NCBI GenBank assembly: GCA_025766275.1
Contig: JAFKAC010000060.1
Location: 186,001-250,000 of the forward strand
Source: Lactarius indigo
Lineage: Eukaryota > Basidiomycota > Agaricomycetes > Russulales > Russulaceae
Direction: 5' to 3'
Length of the DNA stretch: 64,000 bases
The notes beneath the pieces are model-generated. The model saw only the letters and a program-made list of their open reading frames with translations, was not told the origin of the DNA and searched no databases. Shown in pieces: positions 44,831-56,240 of this stretch. The position numbers were made by a program, and so were the translations under genes. Every line of letters begins with the position of its first letter. The stretch's first letter is position 1.

Positions 44831-45451
44831 TGAACAGTGCGCAGACAGCACACAGACCTCTGGCCAGTTTGTGCAGAGGAGGGACGATGGGGGGGGGATT
44901 CGAATCTTCAGAGCTTCAGACCCAGGGCTTGACTTGTCTGTACAATTTGAGGGTCGAATTCACACGCGTTAGACCTCCAGTGTGGTTTCGTTGGCTTGGC
45001 TGACTCAGGCTACCCAAAAAGGTACAATTTCTAATTCGTACTTTTGGGTGGCTTGAGCTGGCTCAGCCTAGCTTGAGCCAGCTCAATTTGGAGTGGCTCA
45101 GCTCAGCTCGTCCTTTTTTGGTCGAGCTGTGCTTAGCTGAGCCAAGCCAAGCTGAGCCGAGCCATGGCAACACTAGTAAGTTCCCCTTTTCTACCTTACT
45201 CCTTCACCTTTACTCATAAGACATTCTATAGAACTTGTCTGTCTCTAGGTGTGTAGTAACGGTATTAGAGTTCCTTCTACCTCTGAAGTAACTTGTCTGT
45301 CTCTAGCTGTTCAAGCTTATCTCTTGCTTGTTAGTTCTGCACTTCAACATAGACCCCTGAACCAAACTAATGGTCTGGTTTGGGGTTTAGGAAAAAAGGC
45401 CAAAGAACCAAACCAAACCAAACCTTACCATCACTACTTGGTCAATCTTAG

Positions 45452-45979
45452 TGTTACGTTTCGATTCGGACGGACTGATAGTACGACTTGGGACCCTTAC
45501 TGTACCGGTTGCAACTACGGTGGTAAGGTATATTAGTTGCAGACTTACCTACGGTGATATGGTGGTGCGATAGGCGATACGAGTACGATAGCTGACTGAG
45601 CGGTGCCTTGGTGACTCAATACTAGTACAGGTACTGGTAGTTGTGGTGTCGAGATATTTACGCGATACATTGGACGCTACTTTACGGTGACTCATAGCAG
45701 CGCTTCAAAGCCTGCTCGACTTGTATTTATAGTGTCTCGTGAAGACCAAGATACGCCATCTTGGTCTTCTTGAATCGTCACTTGTTCCTTTCCTTCTCTC
45801 TCTATCTCGCGTCCAAGCTTCAAACCCAGAGCTAGTAAAAGTCTTGCCGGTGTACCTCCGAGTATTCACAAGAAGCAAGAGCACGGGCCTCCGTGCCGTC
45901 GTGTCAAGACTAGAGTCATTCGCTAAGTTGTTATCGCCATTCCGAGCTCAAGTTGAGCTAACGTCGTGATGGCGTTACA
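45452..45979 (+). mobile_element. Solo LTR, family B
   Basis: 528 bp, TGTTACGTTTCG...GGCGTTACA, flanked by CTTAG at 45447-45451 and 45980-45984. Opposite orientation to the other B copies. It is inserted in trypsin-like remnant 2. Confidence 0.85.
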
Positions 45980-46783
45980 CTTAGTAGCATCAATATCAAT
46001 GACAGCCAAATCTTGGGTTACTGCTTGGTGCTGGCACCAATGACAATGGGAGGAGAAAGAATGACATGACCCAAGATGTGGCTCTGCTCAGTAGCCCAAT
46101 GAGTTGAGATTTTATGGTGGAAGGCAGTGAGAGCTGTCATACTTTCTGCTGCCTCATCTAACAGACTCTGATATTCCTCACACTTCTTCTTAGTCTCCTC
46201 ATTATCCTCTACTATCATCTTGATAGATATCCTGTAGTTTTTGATATTGTCCTCCTGCTTGTTGATCTTGGCCTCAATGGAGATGAGGTACTGCTTAAAT
46301 GATACATCACTGAAGATGAGGACATCATGGTGGCACTGGCTTTTCAACTTGCACTCTAAAAGACTGTTCTCTTTGTCTGCACAGAAGACTACATGGCAAG
46401 TGTAATGGTATGACTTATCATAACAACTAGACCAAGGAAAAGGTAAGTGAACTGAACTGAACTGGTATACACCCAAGCCTAGCATGGAGACAAGTTATGC
46501 ACCAAATGTACAATTACAGTGGAGAGGCCCAAAATGTGAAGCTCTTATGCAGAGACTCAAAAGGGCAGTGGTCACACTGTGGCATGCTGAGTGAAGAACC
46601 AAGAGGACAAGTTGGTTCCACTCAAGATGCTACAGGGAGGTTTATATACTATGCTGCAGCTGAGTCTGAATGCTATAAAACCTTGTTACTAAAGATACAG
46701 TCATGAGAAATGACTCAGACCCTAGCATGTTGCTTCAATAATAGCCTTATTTATAGTGCTGATTGATGCACTGTCATCAAGGT

Positions 46784-47270
46784 TGTAACATCATCATGAT
46801 GTCAGCTTGACTTAAGCAAGGATAGGGTGACAATGGACTTAGCAGATCATAAGTATAGTGTATGGCTCGTAGGTGTGAAGCAGATACTCAAAGGTATCAT
46901 CTGCACAAAGGCAATACTCAGTCTGTACTTGGTTTACAAGATGGGTGATTGGTCTTGATAGAAAGAGAGAGAGAGAGAGAGAGAGAAAAGGAGCAGAGAA
47001 ACAAGTGACAATTGAAGAAGACCAAGATGGCATATCTTGGTCTTCACCTACTATCTTAAATACAGGTTAGGGCAGGCTTTGAAGCACCGTCCACAAAGTG
47101 TCTGACAAATTGCATAAGTAGAGCAAACCCTAGTACAACTACCACTAGTACTAGGATCGAGTCACTGCTTATCATACATGTGTTGTATCCACCTGAAGTC
47201 TGTGACATATTACACCTTACCAAGAGGAGTCACAACCCAATAGGTAAGTGTCCACAACCCAAATGTAACA
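46784..47270 (-). mobile_element. Solo LTR family B, nested in LTR-C
   Basis: 487 bp, TGTAACATCATC...AATGTAACA, duplication AAGGT at 46779-46783 and 47271-47275. Contains a (GA)n run at about 46964-46985. Confidence 0.85.
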
Positions 47271-47309
47271 AAGGTTGATACTTATAACATGTCACTCTTA
47301 TCTTATAAC

Positions 47310-47896
47310 TATTGATAAGTGACCTGTACACACTTAGTGGCTCTAAAGGACTTGCAGATACAGAACTGCTTTAAATTAGATATACAGGACATGTAGATTA
47401 GATATTTGATCTGTACAATCTCAGACTTCTTGTATATCATTATCTATGATATCATGGATCTAGACTCTGCATTGCACTCAATGCCTTTATACTTTCCCTT
47501 TGTTCTTATCTTTATTATGATGTCACTATGATATCATTTGCTTCTGAACTCTCCTTGTTTTTTCTGTCTTGTTCTTAATGCATCCACTCCTTTGTCTGAT
47601 TGTAGAACAATAACTACCTTGTACTATATGACTTGTGTTACTTTCCTTGTACCAGTGTCACTCCCTAAAAGTGTATAAGTAGAGTATCATGTATGCTTCT
47701 GGCCCACATCAGTTTCCCTCTAATTTGTGTGCCAGGTATGTTCCTTCCAATGTATCAGTTTTTCTCTGATTTGTGTGCCAGACAACCCCTTTGCTTCACT
47801 TGCAAGACTCCCCTCTGCTGCTTTCAGTTGCCTCTCATATCTCACCACAGTCCCCTAATCTACTGTGAGTATGAGTTTAGTCTTTGTTGTTTATCA
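47310..47896 (+). mobile_element. Solo LTR family E, nested in LTR-C
   Basis: 587 bp, begins TATTGATAAGTGAC (first G changed to A) and ends GTTTATCA, duplication ATAAC at 47305-47309 and 47897-47901. Confidence 0.85.
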
Positions 47897-48310
47897 ATAA
47901 CATCATAACCCTGTAATAACAAGTTCTCAAACTATCTAGACCCTTCCTACTTATCTACAAGTAAGAAAAGTGACTTAGAAAGGTAACATTCAATAAGGAA
48001 GTTACTATCCCAGGGTCATGTGATAAAAGGTGCACATGTTGGTGGCATGTGACTAGCCCTCTTATCATAACTAATGATAAGGACCTAAAGACTTCTGACA
48101 AGTGTACATAGCTTATATCTTCACCAAACAAATTCATAAAAATACAGAAAAATAAAGCAGAATAGAGTGTCTGTAACAGCAAGCAGTGACTAGAAGAAGC
48201 CTCTTTCTATTGCCACCTTCACTGAGGAAGAATCCTCCATCCTCCACTTCCCTTGGCCCAAGGTGTAAACTTAAAATATATTGGGAGACCAACAGTGATA
48301 GTGAGTGGCT

Positions 48311-49016
48311 CCTGAGCATCTATCATTGGGTTGAAATCGAAAGGGGGAAGGAGGTGGGGACCAGCTGAGTGGATAATCTCTGACTGGTGTATCTCAACAT
48401 CAATGTCATTGATGCCATAGTCTAGAAGGAGCCCCTTACTAAATGCTCAGCCAGGCATTAGCTGAAAATAACTTAACTTTCACATAGGAAACTCCCAAAT
48501 GACCACAGGTTATCAGCTGAGTCACTTAACCTCCTGAGATTTTAGGAAGCTTGCTGAATAAGCTTGAGAGAGCTAGAATATGCACTTATTGCACAAAGGG
48601 TGGACAAGGCAAAGAGAAAGACATATAGAGGGGCACTCAACAACAGGTTGGCAACAAGAAAGAGAAGATATGCAACAAAGTAGGTGAAAGAGAGATGGCA
48701 GAAAATGCACAGCAGAAGGCTGGCAGAGAGAAGGAAACCCACTTGGTTTTGACTGGGCTAAAAGGCCAGAAAGCTAAGCTAAGGAGAAGGGATACAAACT
48801 ACCTTCTACTTATACTAATCCCTGTCCTAGTTAGAAGTCCAAAACTCTATTACAAACAGTCAGGAATGGATCACAAAATCATACAGTGAGTGAGTAAGCA
48901 TAAAGCAGTCATGAGTCAGCACAAACCAAAAATCATCAGTCAGCAATACAATCATATGCTTATTTTTGGGATGATGTTTGTAAGGTGCAAATATCACACT
49001 GAAACCAGTGCAGTCT
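48311..49016. other. Unassigned TE-like sequence
   Basis: AT-rich, no repeat shared within the window and no convincing gene. A basic coding-like fragment (LEYALIAQRVDKAKRKTYRG near 48565) is interrupted by stops. Confidence 0.3.
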
Positions 49017-49597
49017 TGTTACGCCACTACAGGGGCGTATGGTATGACCTGTACCAAGTCAGTCAAGTTACGGTAGCGCAAGCTCTAGGGCTCGGCTTCA
49101 GTAGAATGGTGCACAAGGATCACAAGGACGACAGTCACTTGGATCGTAGAGGAAGGCTAAGACTCGAAGGTCTAGCAGAGGTTGGGAGTCCTTGAGACGA
49201 AGGAAGGCACGAAGGCATCCATCTTAGACGAGTGTAGTATTACACAAGAAGTCTAGTCTACTGTACAAGCTAGGTATGACTACAGTTAAATAGAGGTTGT
49301 GCTGTATGGTTGTTACAAATAGATGGCGCCATCGCCAGGTCAAGGAATAAAGGGATAGGCATAAAGGGAACAAGGCATGGATATATCAAGGACAAAGGCG
49401 AATCACGCGGGGCTGCGCGTGACTGGGAACAAGTCGGAAACTAGCACATGTAAACTTTATCAGAAGGGAACATCGATAAGTAGGGTGCGTGATAGGAACC
49501 GAGTAATTGTAAAGTCCGCGTAATTGTACAGGGCTCGTATAGTGTGGGAAAGGAAATAGTAGAGTGTGAAGGAACGAGTCCAAAGGAAATCGTAACA
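49017..49597 (-). mobile_element. LTR family D copy
   Basis: 581 bp, TGTTACGCCACTACAGG...ATCGTAACA. Similar to the inner copy at 29474. No matching target duplication. Confidence 0.75.
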
Positions 49598-50121
49598 TCA
49601 AGCCCTTGATCCAGAACCCTTGACCCTCACCCTCTTTTGGGTTATTCCCCTCTCAGCCTCTATGCAGGCTTCCCCTTGACTTCACTCTTATCCTTCTTCT
49701 TGCCCAGACAGGTCAGCCCTGTGGCACGTGACTCTTGGACTTAGGCCAGCGAGCTCATCCATTGTCATCTAACTCAGCTACCTCAGTGCAGAAGCTGTTA
49801 CAGAATGGTCTTTCCCACCTCAACACAGGGGGATCACCACAGCCTAGCTCTTGTGCCTGTTTGGCCACTGTCCAGGTGACAGTGCCATTGTATCAGACCT
49901 TAGGAGTTGTTGCACTCAGTGCCAATCCAACTTGGCTATTGACTGTCACATGACAGGAAGCCATCACAGAGGACCACACCCCCAAAGAGGCATGACAATG
50001 GTGGCATTCCCGCACAGGCAGAATGGAACTTTAAATCCTATAGTAGTTCTGCTGTAGGGACCAGTCCTGTGCTAGTTCACTATACTCTGGAATATAAATT
50101 GGTTTTTTAAAAAAAAAAAAA
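49598..50121 (+). mobile_element. Poly(A)-ended element or retrocopy, possibly related to the SINE
   Basis: No coding frame. Ends GGAATATAAATTGG then T and A runs (50101-50121), resembling the end of the 36883 element (GGAATATAAAATGATTC plus A run). The 5' boundary is assumed at the LTR-D end. No target duplication confirmed. Confidence 0.4.
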
Positions 50122-50573
50122 GCAGAGGTTTGACAGGGTAAGTTGCAGAGAAGCAAGGTAGTCTGGCACACAGCAGAGTGAGAACTGATGTGAACCAGGG
50201 TGTACAGGGTACTCTACTTATACTATACAGAGGTGTGACACTAGTACAAGGAGGGTAACATAGAGTCACAGAGTACAAGGAGCATTGTTCTACATACAGG
50301 ACAAAAGGAGTGTACTAAAGGAGAACAAGGCAACTAGAACAAAGAAAGTCCAGACAAGTATGATATCATAGTGACATCACAATAAAGATAATGCTGTAAA
50401 GAGAACAAAGGAGAGAGTACAATGAAGAGTCCGGAGTAGTCCATATGATGTCATTGTACAGTGATGTCATAGTAGTCCTAGATTGTATAGATCAAATCTA
50501 ATCTACAGAAGTCCAATATATCTAATCTAAAGCAGTTCATGCTGCAAGTCCAGTCTGTATGAGCCACTAAGTG
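50122..50573 (-). mobile_element. LTR family E, left arm of an inverted pair
   Basis: Truncated copy running from CAGAGGTTTGACAGG to GAGCCACTAAGTG. Near-identical in reverse to the next copy. Confidence 0.8.
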
Positions 50574-51126
50574 TGTTGATAAGTGACCCTTGTGCACTTA
50601 GCGGCTCATATGGACCAGACTTCAATTGCAGCATGGACTGCTTTAGATTAGATATATTGGACTTCTGTAGATTAGATTTGATCTATACAATCTAGGACTA
50701 CTATGACATCACTGTACAATGACATCATATGGACTACTCCGGACTCTTCATTGTACTCTCTCCTTTGTTCTCTTTACAGCATTATCTTTATTGTGATGTC
50801 ACTATGATATCATACTTGTCTGGACTTTCTTTGTTCTAGTTGCCTTGTTCTCCTTTAGTACACTCCTTTTGTCCTGTATGTAGAACAATGCTCCTTGTAC
50901 TCTGTGACTCTATGTTACCCTCCTTGTACTAGTGTCACACCTCTGTATAGTATAAGTAGAGTACCCTGTACACCCTGGTCCACATCAGTTCTCACTCTGC
51001 TGTGTGCCAGACTACCTTGCTTCTCTGCAACTTACCCTGTCAAACCCCTGCTTCCAGCCACCCACTGTAACTCACCACAGTCTACTTTGTCACTGTGAGT
51101 ATAGTTCCTATGTGTGCTGTTCATCA
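50574..51126 (+). mobile_element. LTR family E, right arm of the inverted pair
   Basis: Complete copy, TGTTGATAAGTGAC...GTTCATCA. Abuts the left arm directly, leaving about 21 nt as hairpin loop. Target duplication not found. Confidence 0.8.
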
Positions 51127-51672
51127 CCACACTGATAATCTGAGGCCAAAGTTGCTCAAAAAGCTCCTTGAATACAATGTGATTTGGCACTCTCAGGATA
51201 ATTATGGTAGAAGCAAGGAAAAGTGATTCAGTAGCTCAGTAGCTATGCTATTGTACATGTAAGCATTAGTCATTGACTAAAATACTATATATGGCAACAG
51301 TTGCTGTCATAGTTGTCTTAGTCTTGACCCAACTATTGACTATACCCATTGACTGGCACAACACTGCATCAATTGGCATCCAGGCTGGTCCAGTTTGGGT
51401 TTAGACCAAAGTTCAGAACTGGACCTTCCCATCACTAGTACAGTCATCAATTTAGATTGGAGTGTGCACAGTTTCCTCTACCTTCACAAAGGTCACTTAG
51501 ACATACATTTAAAGAAATAACTCTTTTCTTGTGCATACTATGTACAAACTTTCAAGTGACTGCACTAGCATAAAATTGGACTGGTAGTACTTTTCCCAAG
51601 ACTTTTCCACATCTTGATCATATGATTCATACCCCAGAATATGATGTTTCTAAACCATTGAAGCCATTTTAC
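51127..51672. other. Unassigned sequence left of hAT2
   Basis: Includes a short hAT-like end (CTTCCCATCACTAG at about 51425-51438), perhaps a remnant or MITE. Otherwise nothing recognised. Confidence 0.3.
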
Positions 51673-51785
51673 TAGTGGTTTGTGGGCCTGGCTCTTAGGC
51701 CAGAAGCTGGCCCAAGTCCCCCCCATCTTTACTTTCCAGAGCCACAAGACTTAGGCCTACATATTTTTGACTCCTGATTCACAGT

Positions 51786-51940
51786 GTTTCCACTTCCCAA
51801 CATGATTCCCACTTCCCAATGTGATCACCACTTCCTGAGTCCCAGTGCAATCCCCACTTCCCAACATGATCTCCACTTTCCAATGTGATTCCCACTTCCC
51901 AACATGATCTCCACTTCCTGATGTGATTCCCACTTCCCCT
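51786..51940. repeat. Tandem repeat near the left end of hAT2
   Basis: About eight degenerate units of CCCACTTCCCAAYRTGATC, 17-20 bp each. Confidence 0.75.
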
Positions 51941-52029
51941 GTTTTGTGAGTCAATTTACCAGACAATTTGTGCATTGTAGTATTTACTCATAAATACAAG
52001 AGTTTTTCTCCACATAGAGAATTGTAGCA

Positions 52030-55000
52030 ATGTCTCCTCATCAACCCACACAGATGATAATTCCCACTGCCAAGCTGAGTGCCAATAATGCAGGTGACTT
52101 GGAACTGACATTTCATCGCCAGGCTGTTGCATTAGCCTCTGTGACATTGACAGCCCCCCAGCCAATTAGGACACCAGCTGGATCCTCTCCCCTACTGGAG
52201 TCCTCACCACCCCACCAACAGATACAGAGGACCCTTTGTCACCGGCTCCAAGTTCTCACTTGTCACAGGCTTGCACCTCCTCAAAATGTTTTTCTGATGC
52301 CCACAAGAGCTGCAAAAGTATTATCACTGTCTCTTCCACTGCCTCCAATGATGCCCCTGATGCCACATCAATGCCCCCAAAGCTCAAGAGGCTGAAAATG
52401 TCTGTGTCACAAGGTGATCAGGAGGTTCACACTGATGTCTCCATCATCGACATCGATGATATCGAAGACCCAGAAGATGAGCGACTGAACAAGTCGCATC
52501 CCACTGCTGACATCAGGTACTTCTTTATGGCTCTCCCTCGTCTCCCGGGTCAAGCTAAATGACACCATGAGGTGTAACCATTGCAGCGTAAGTCATTCTC
52601 TCTCTGTTTTAATAGGTTCTTACAGCAGTAACACAGTCAAGGGATTGGGTGTGCTAAGGTAGAAAAAATCATCATCAGTGAGCACTCGACGCTTTGGTGT
52701 CATCTAGCTTCTCTTCACTTCGGTATGTTCTATATCTTCCCTTGGACTGCACATTTTAATTTTTGATTTCTAGCAGTCGGTACAGAATATGGTGCAAAAC
52801 CAACCACTTCAACTCAATGCTACCAGAAGACACCAAGCAGCGCAGGGAAGCCACTCTGGATACCAGCCTCCAGACTCAACAGACAACTCTTTCTGCCCAC
52901 TTTAACCCTCAGTGAACCATGGACCTGACCCTGTACAGTGACAGCGCGTTTGAGGCTGCTGCCATTGCGTGGCTCGTCCAGTCTAATCAGGTATGTTATT
53001 TTACTAATTTTTCTGCCGTTCTGACCCTCGGTGTTCAGCCAATTCAAGCCTTCAAGAATCCTGCCTTCAAGAAGATGATGGACATCGCATCCCGAGCAAC
53101 CCATGGCATCACCCTACCGGCTCCCAAAAAAACGCGCAGACGCATCGTTCATATGTTCAAGCAACAAATGTTCTTGTTAAAGAAGCGTCTTAATGTACAT
53201 GTCCCTACTTGTCAACTCTCTTCTTACTGACTTGCACTCTTTATAATAGGGCCCCACTGTTACCGGGGAAATTAGCCTGACTTGCGACGCATGGCAGGCA
53301 GGTAACACTGACTGCATATTTTGCTGTCACAGGTCATTGGATCGAAGAACGCGCTCCTGGTGAATGGACCCTTGAGCATGCGTTGCTCGGTTTCACACAG
53401 ATGAACTGTGGCCACAGTGGAACTCGGCTTGGGCAGGTCCTGTACAAGATCTGCAACCGGCTCGATATCATTCACAAGGTAAGTTCTCGATTTTTCGGCT
53501 CGGTGCTTGTTTGCGTACTCATGTTTCATATACAGGTTGGCCATGTTACATGCGACAATGCCAGCAACAACAACACCATGCTTGAGGAGTTTGCGCAGTG
53601 CTATCGCGTCAAGACTGGTGTGGTTTTTGATGTCAAGCGTCGTCAGATCAGGTATGCGCATTCTTTTTGTTATTATATTCGTACTGACTTCACACCGTCA
53701 CCTATTTGTCTAGGTGTCTTGCACATATAATCAATTTAGCGACCCAAGCCTTGATATCTACGCGCAGCAAGTCCAGGTACTACAGTGGTGATCCCAATGA
53801 CAACCATGTCCCTGAGGACCTAGGAGCAATCGAGCGAGACGAGGTTGGGATTGTACGGGCCATATGTATTAAGGTATGGTACTTTCATTGGTCGACATTT
53901 TTGATACCAAGTGCTAACTTGTGGGGGACCGGGGGTGTAGGCACGCTCATCATCACAGCGAAAGGAAGCCTTCCGGAGCATCCAGACTCGCAATGGTGTA
54001 CCGGCAGTGAATCTATTACTCGACATGAAGGTTCGATGGAGCTCAACCTATGTCATGCTCTATCGCGCCGAGTCACGTCGGTTGGTGAGTATATTTCATC
54101 CTTCACTTGGTTTTATTCTTACTGCTATCAAGGCGGTTGACGAGTTTATCATGGGGCTCGGACTTAAAGAAAAAAATACAGACCAGCGGCAAAGGATTTC
54201 CGCTCTTACTTTACATGACGAAGAGTGGACGCGAGTCCGACTTTTTTGCAATATACTCGAGGTAAGTCCACATTCACGGTTATTCAATTCCTACTAACAT
54301 TTGGTGGTATTTTTCTGACAGCATGCCGACAATGCCCAGCAAGCATTCTCCGTGGCATCAACACCAACACTCCAACTCGCACTCCCGGCGATCGAAAAAC
54401 TCTACGCGTCATGGGAGAAGGCCTCAACCAAGACACGATAAGGTGGGTGTTTGTGCCAGCACTTACAGCTAGAATGGCCAAGCTTAATAGCTATTATGAG
54501 CACTCTGCAGAGTCTGATGCGCATATCATGGCAATGGGTGAGTAATATTTTGTGCATGCCATGGTACATGTGTTCATGTTTGCTGAATGACCATTGTGCT
54601 GTAGTGCTCGATCCATCAATGAAAATGTTTTATTTCCGCAAAAACTGGTCGGCTGACCTTGTTTCCAAGGTCAAAGACACTGTCAAAACCAGGGTAGGTA
54701 TCTTTGCTGTCTCTTTGTAACGCCGTCACAACGTTAGCTTGACTTGAGCTCTATAAACAAGGTGACTGGACTTAGCAAATCACGTCTAAGATGTATGGCA
54801 CAAAGGCAATCCTAGATGTTCAAAGACACTAGGGAATTGGTGCATTTCAACACTTGGTGAAAGCAGGCTAGAGGAGACAAGATAAGAAGTGATGATTGAA
54901 GAAGACCAAGATGGCGTATCTTGGTCTTCACAGGCCAGTTTAAATACAGGAAGAGCAGGCTTTCAAGTGCTGCTATGAGTCACCGTAATGTAGCGTCCAA

Positions 55001-55900
55001 TGTATCGCATAAGTACCACAATCCTAATACTACTACTACCTGTACTAGGATCGAGTCATTCCGTATCTCCTATCTCCTATTGTAAACCCCAAGTCCATGA
55101 CTAATATACCTTACTGCCGTAGCCACAACCAGTACAGTAAGGGTCCAACACATACAACCGTAACACTCTTTATCAGGTCTAGCTCATGATATTGTCTTGT
55201 AGTTTCTTGAATGCTTTAATGCACTGCACAGTGACCCCAGTACTGGGTTAACGCATACCCACAAGACCACCTCAACATGCAAATCATCCTGCCACAACAT
55301 TGATGACACAGACTCTGAGGATGACACCAACAACTGTGAAGCCATGACACCCTCACCCAATGCATGGATGGATGAGTGGAAGTCCTATCTAAATATGCAT
55401 GAGGATATACCTGATGGTATGGGAATTGTACACTGGTGGGGGGTATGTATACTTTTCTGAGTCTATCCATGTGTGGTGCATTACTAACACTTGTGTAGGT
55501 AAATGGGCCTTGATACCCCACCTGGCGTTCAATTGCCTGTGACTATCTTGCTATCATGGCATCCTCAGTATCAAGTGAAAGGGCTTTCTCTGCAGCTGGG
55601 ATTACCATCAGCAAGTGCCACAACCATCTTGATGGAGATATTGTTGAGGCTCTTCAATGCCTCTAGTCTCTACTCCATCAAGATATCTCATTGAAAGTTG
55701 TTCCATGTGTGGCTAATGAAGAAGAAGCTTTCCTCAATGAAGCCAACCAGCAACCCGCTAACCAAGAGGGGTCTACAACTGAGATTGTTGAGGACACGGA
55801 GGACTGGACTTGGGAGGAGGTTGCAGAGGATCATGGGTATGGGGATGGTGACAATGATGACAACACCAACAGTGATGACAACAAGATTGAGCTAGTTTAA
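52030..55900 (+). pseudogene. hAT2 transposase, broken
   Basis: Exons in order: N-terminus from ATG 52030; an acidic stretch SIIDIDDIEDPEDERLN and a BED-like start near 52510; AIAWLVQSNQ and QAFKNPAFKKMMDIASRATH; catalytic text ISLTCDAWQAGNTD at about 53272-53314, then VGHVTCDNASNNNTMLEEFA, CLAHIINLATQAL, MKVRWSSTYVMLYRAE; and FYFRKNWSADLVSKVKDTVK before LTR-B (54716-55165). After it come WMDEWKSYLNMHEDIPD and the dimerisation block IMASSVSSERAFSAAGITIS. Stops occur at VNGP-TGA (about 55513) and after EALQCL (about 55663), and a frame change near 53310. Probably inactive. Confidence 0.75.
54716..55165 (-). mobile_element. Solo LTR family B inside hAT2
   Basis: 450 bp, TGTAACGCCGTC...ACCGTAACA, flanked by CTCTT at 54711-54715 and 55166-55170. 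Splits the hAT2 transposase gene. Confidence 0.88.
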
Positions 55901-56240
55901 TAGACTTGCATACTTGCTTAGACACTTGAGATTGTGAACTTCTTGAACAACTGTCATTATTTTATACAATAGCTATTTACATCTGTGATACTACCAAGCC
56001 TTGGCCAGCCGAGGCTGCCAGGCTGATGTGGGCCTGAGATGTCGAGGCCAACAAGTACAGTCCCAGTCCCCCCAAATTCCAGGTCTTAAGCCCTCAAGAG
56101 ATGGGCCTAATGGCAGGCTTTTGGGCTGGGCCAGGCCCACAAACCACTACACTTTACATCACTAGAATGAGCTCAGGGCACTGCCAGTGACTGTGTAGGC
56201 AGGCTGCCTCACCTGCAAGTGGCTAGGACTACACCAAAAT

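Larger units (their letters stand above)
38712..45175 (+). mobile_element. hAT1: complete 6.46 kb hAT DNA transposon
   Basis: Both ends start with TAGTGTTGCC; the inverted repeats match over the first 23 bases except one (G/A at position 11). An exact 8-bp duplication GTAAGTTC flanks the element (38704-38711 and 45176-45183), the hAT hallmark. Subterminal zones (38725-38960 and 45040-45160) are packed with GCTGAGC/GCTCAGC repeats, probable transposase binding sites. Inside are two minisatellite blocks and a multi-exon transposase gene with no obvious lesion. Confidence 0.9.
38373..45349 (+). mobile_element. Solo LTR, family G, split by hAT1
   Basis: Starts TGTTGAGACGTG and ends ACTTCAACA. 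Flanked by TAGAC at 38368-38372 and 45350-45354. Without the hAT1 insertion it would be about 505 bp (38373-38711 plus 45184-45349). A TATATAAGG box lies near 38649. Confidence 0.8.
36490..45436 (+). mobile_element. hAT3: old hAT transposon, left end not found, heavily interrupted
   Basis: The C-terminal part of a hAT transposase (36600-38001) is followed by a tail to 38372, which resumes at 45350 and ends ACCATCACTA at 45436. It contains the SINE-like element (36883-37943) and LTR-G (38373-45349), which itself contains hAT1. The left terminal repeat is not identified. The right terminus resembles a hAT end by its TA-type tip and GGTTT-rich subterminal repeats. Confidence 0.55.
46401..48178 (-). 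mobile_element. LTR family C copy holding nested LTR-B and LTR-E
   Basis: Starts TGTAATGGTATGAC and ends CTGTAACA, flanked by GCAAG at 46396-46400 and 48179-48183. The inner insertions are LTR-B at 46784-47270 and LTR-E at 47310-47896. Without them it is about 700 bp, like the 31513 copy. Confidence 0.8.
45980..48310 (-). pseudogene. Trypsin-like protein N-terminal part, remnant 2
   Basis: Read right to left: near 48310-48180 GGFFLSEGGNRKRLLLVTAC; then an LTR-C stack interrupts; from 46400 the text continues HVVFCADKENSLLECKL, FKQYLISIEAKINKQEDNIK, a coiled-coil-like stretch, and HWATEQSHILGHVILSPPI to about 46025. The TAC-HVV block matches the TARHVV-type catalytic His motif, and the GCAAG target duplication shows the two parts were contiguous. 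A frame break follows GASTKQ at about 46018, after which VTQDLAVIDIDATK fits until LTR-B at 45979. It complements remnant 1, which has only the C-terminal half, but the two lie in opposite orientation, so they come from different copies. Confidence 0.5.
51673..56149 (+). mobile_element. hAT2: 4.5 kb hAT DNA transposon, inactivated
   Basis: Terminal inverted repeats share TAGTGGTTTGTGGGCCTGGC (20 bp) at both ends. Flanking 8-bp duplications CATTTTAC (51665-51672) and CACTTTAC (56150-56157) differ at one base. It contains a decayed transposase gene and an inserted LTR-B. Confidence 0.85.

Noticed and set aside
43910..44853. Several 200-310 codon frames
   Set aside because: Minisatellite 2 of hAT1; composition is purely repeat-driven and they overlap each other.
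45355..45436. Independent MITE
   Set aside because: Once LTR-G is removed this piece joins 38271-38372 as the right end of hAT3, so a separate MITE is unnecessary.
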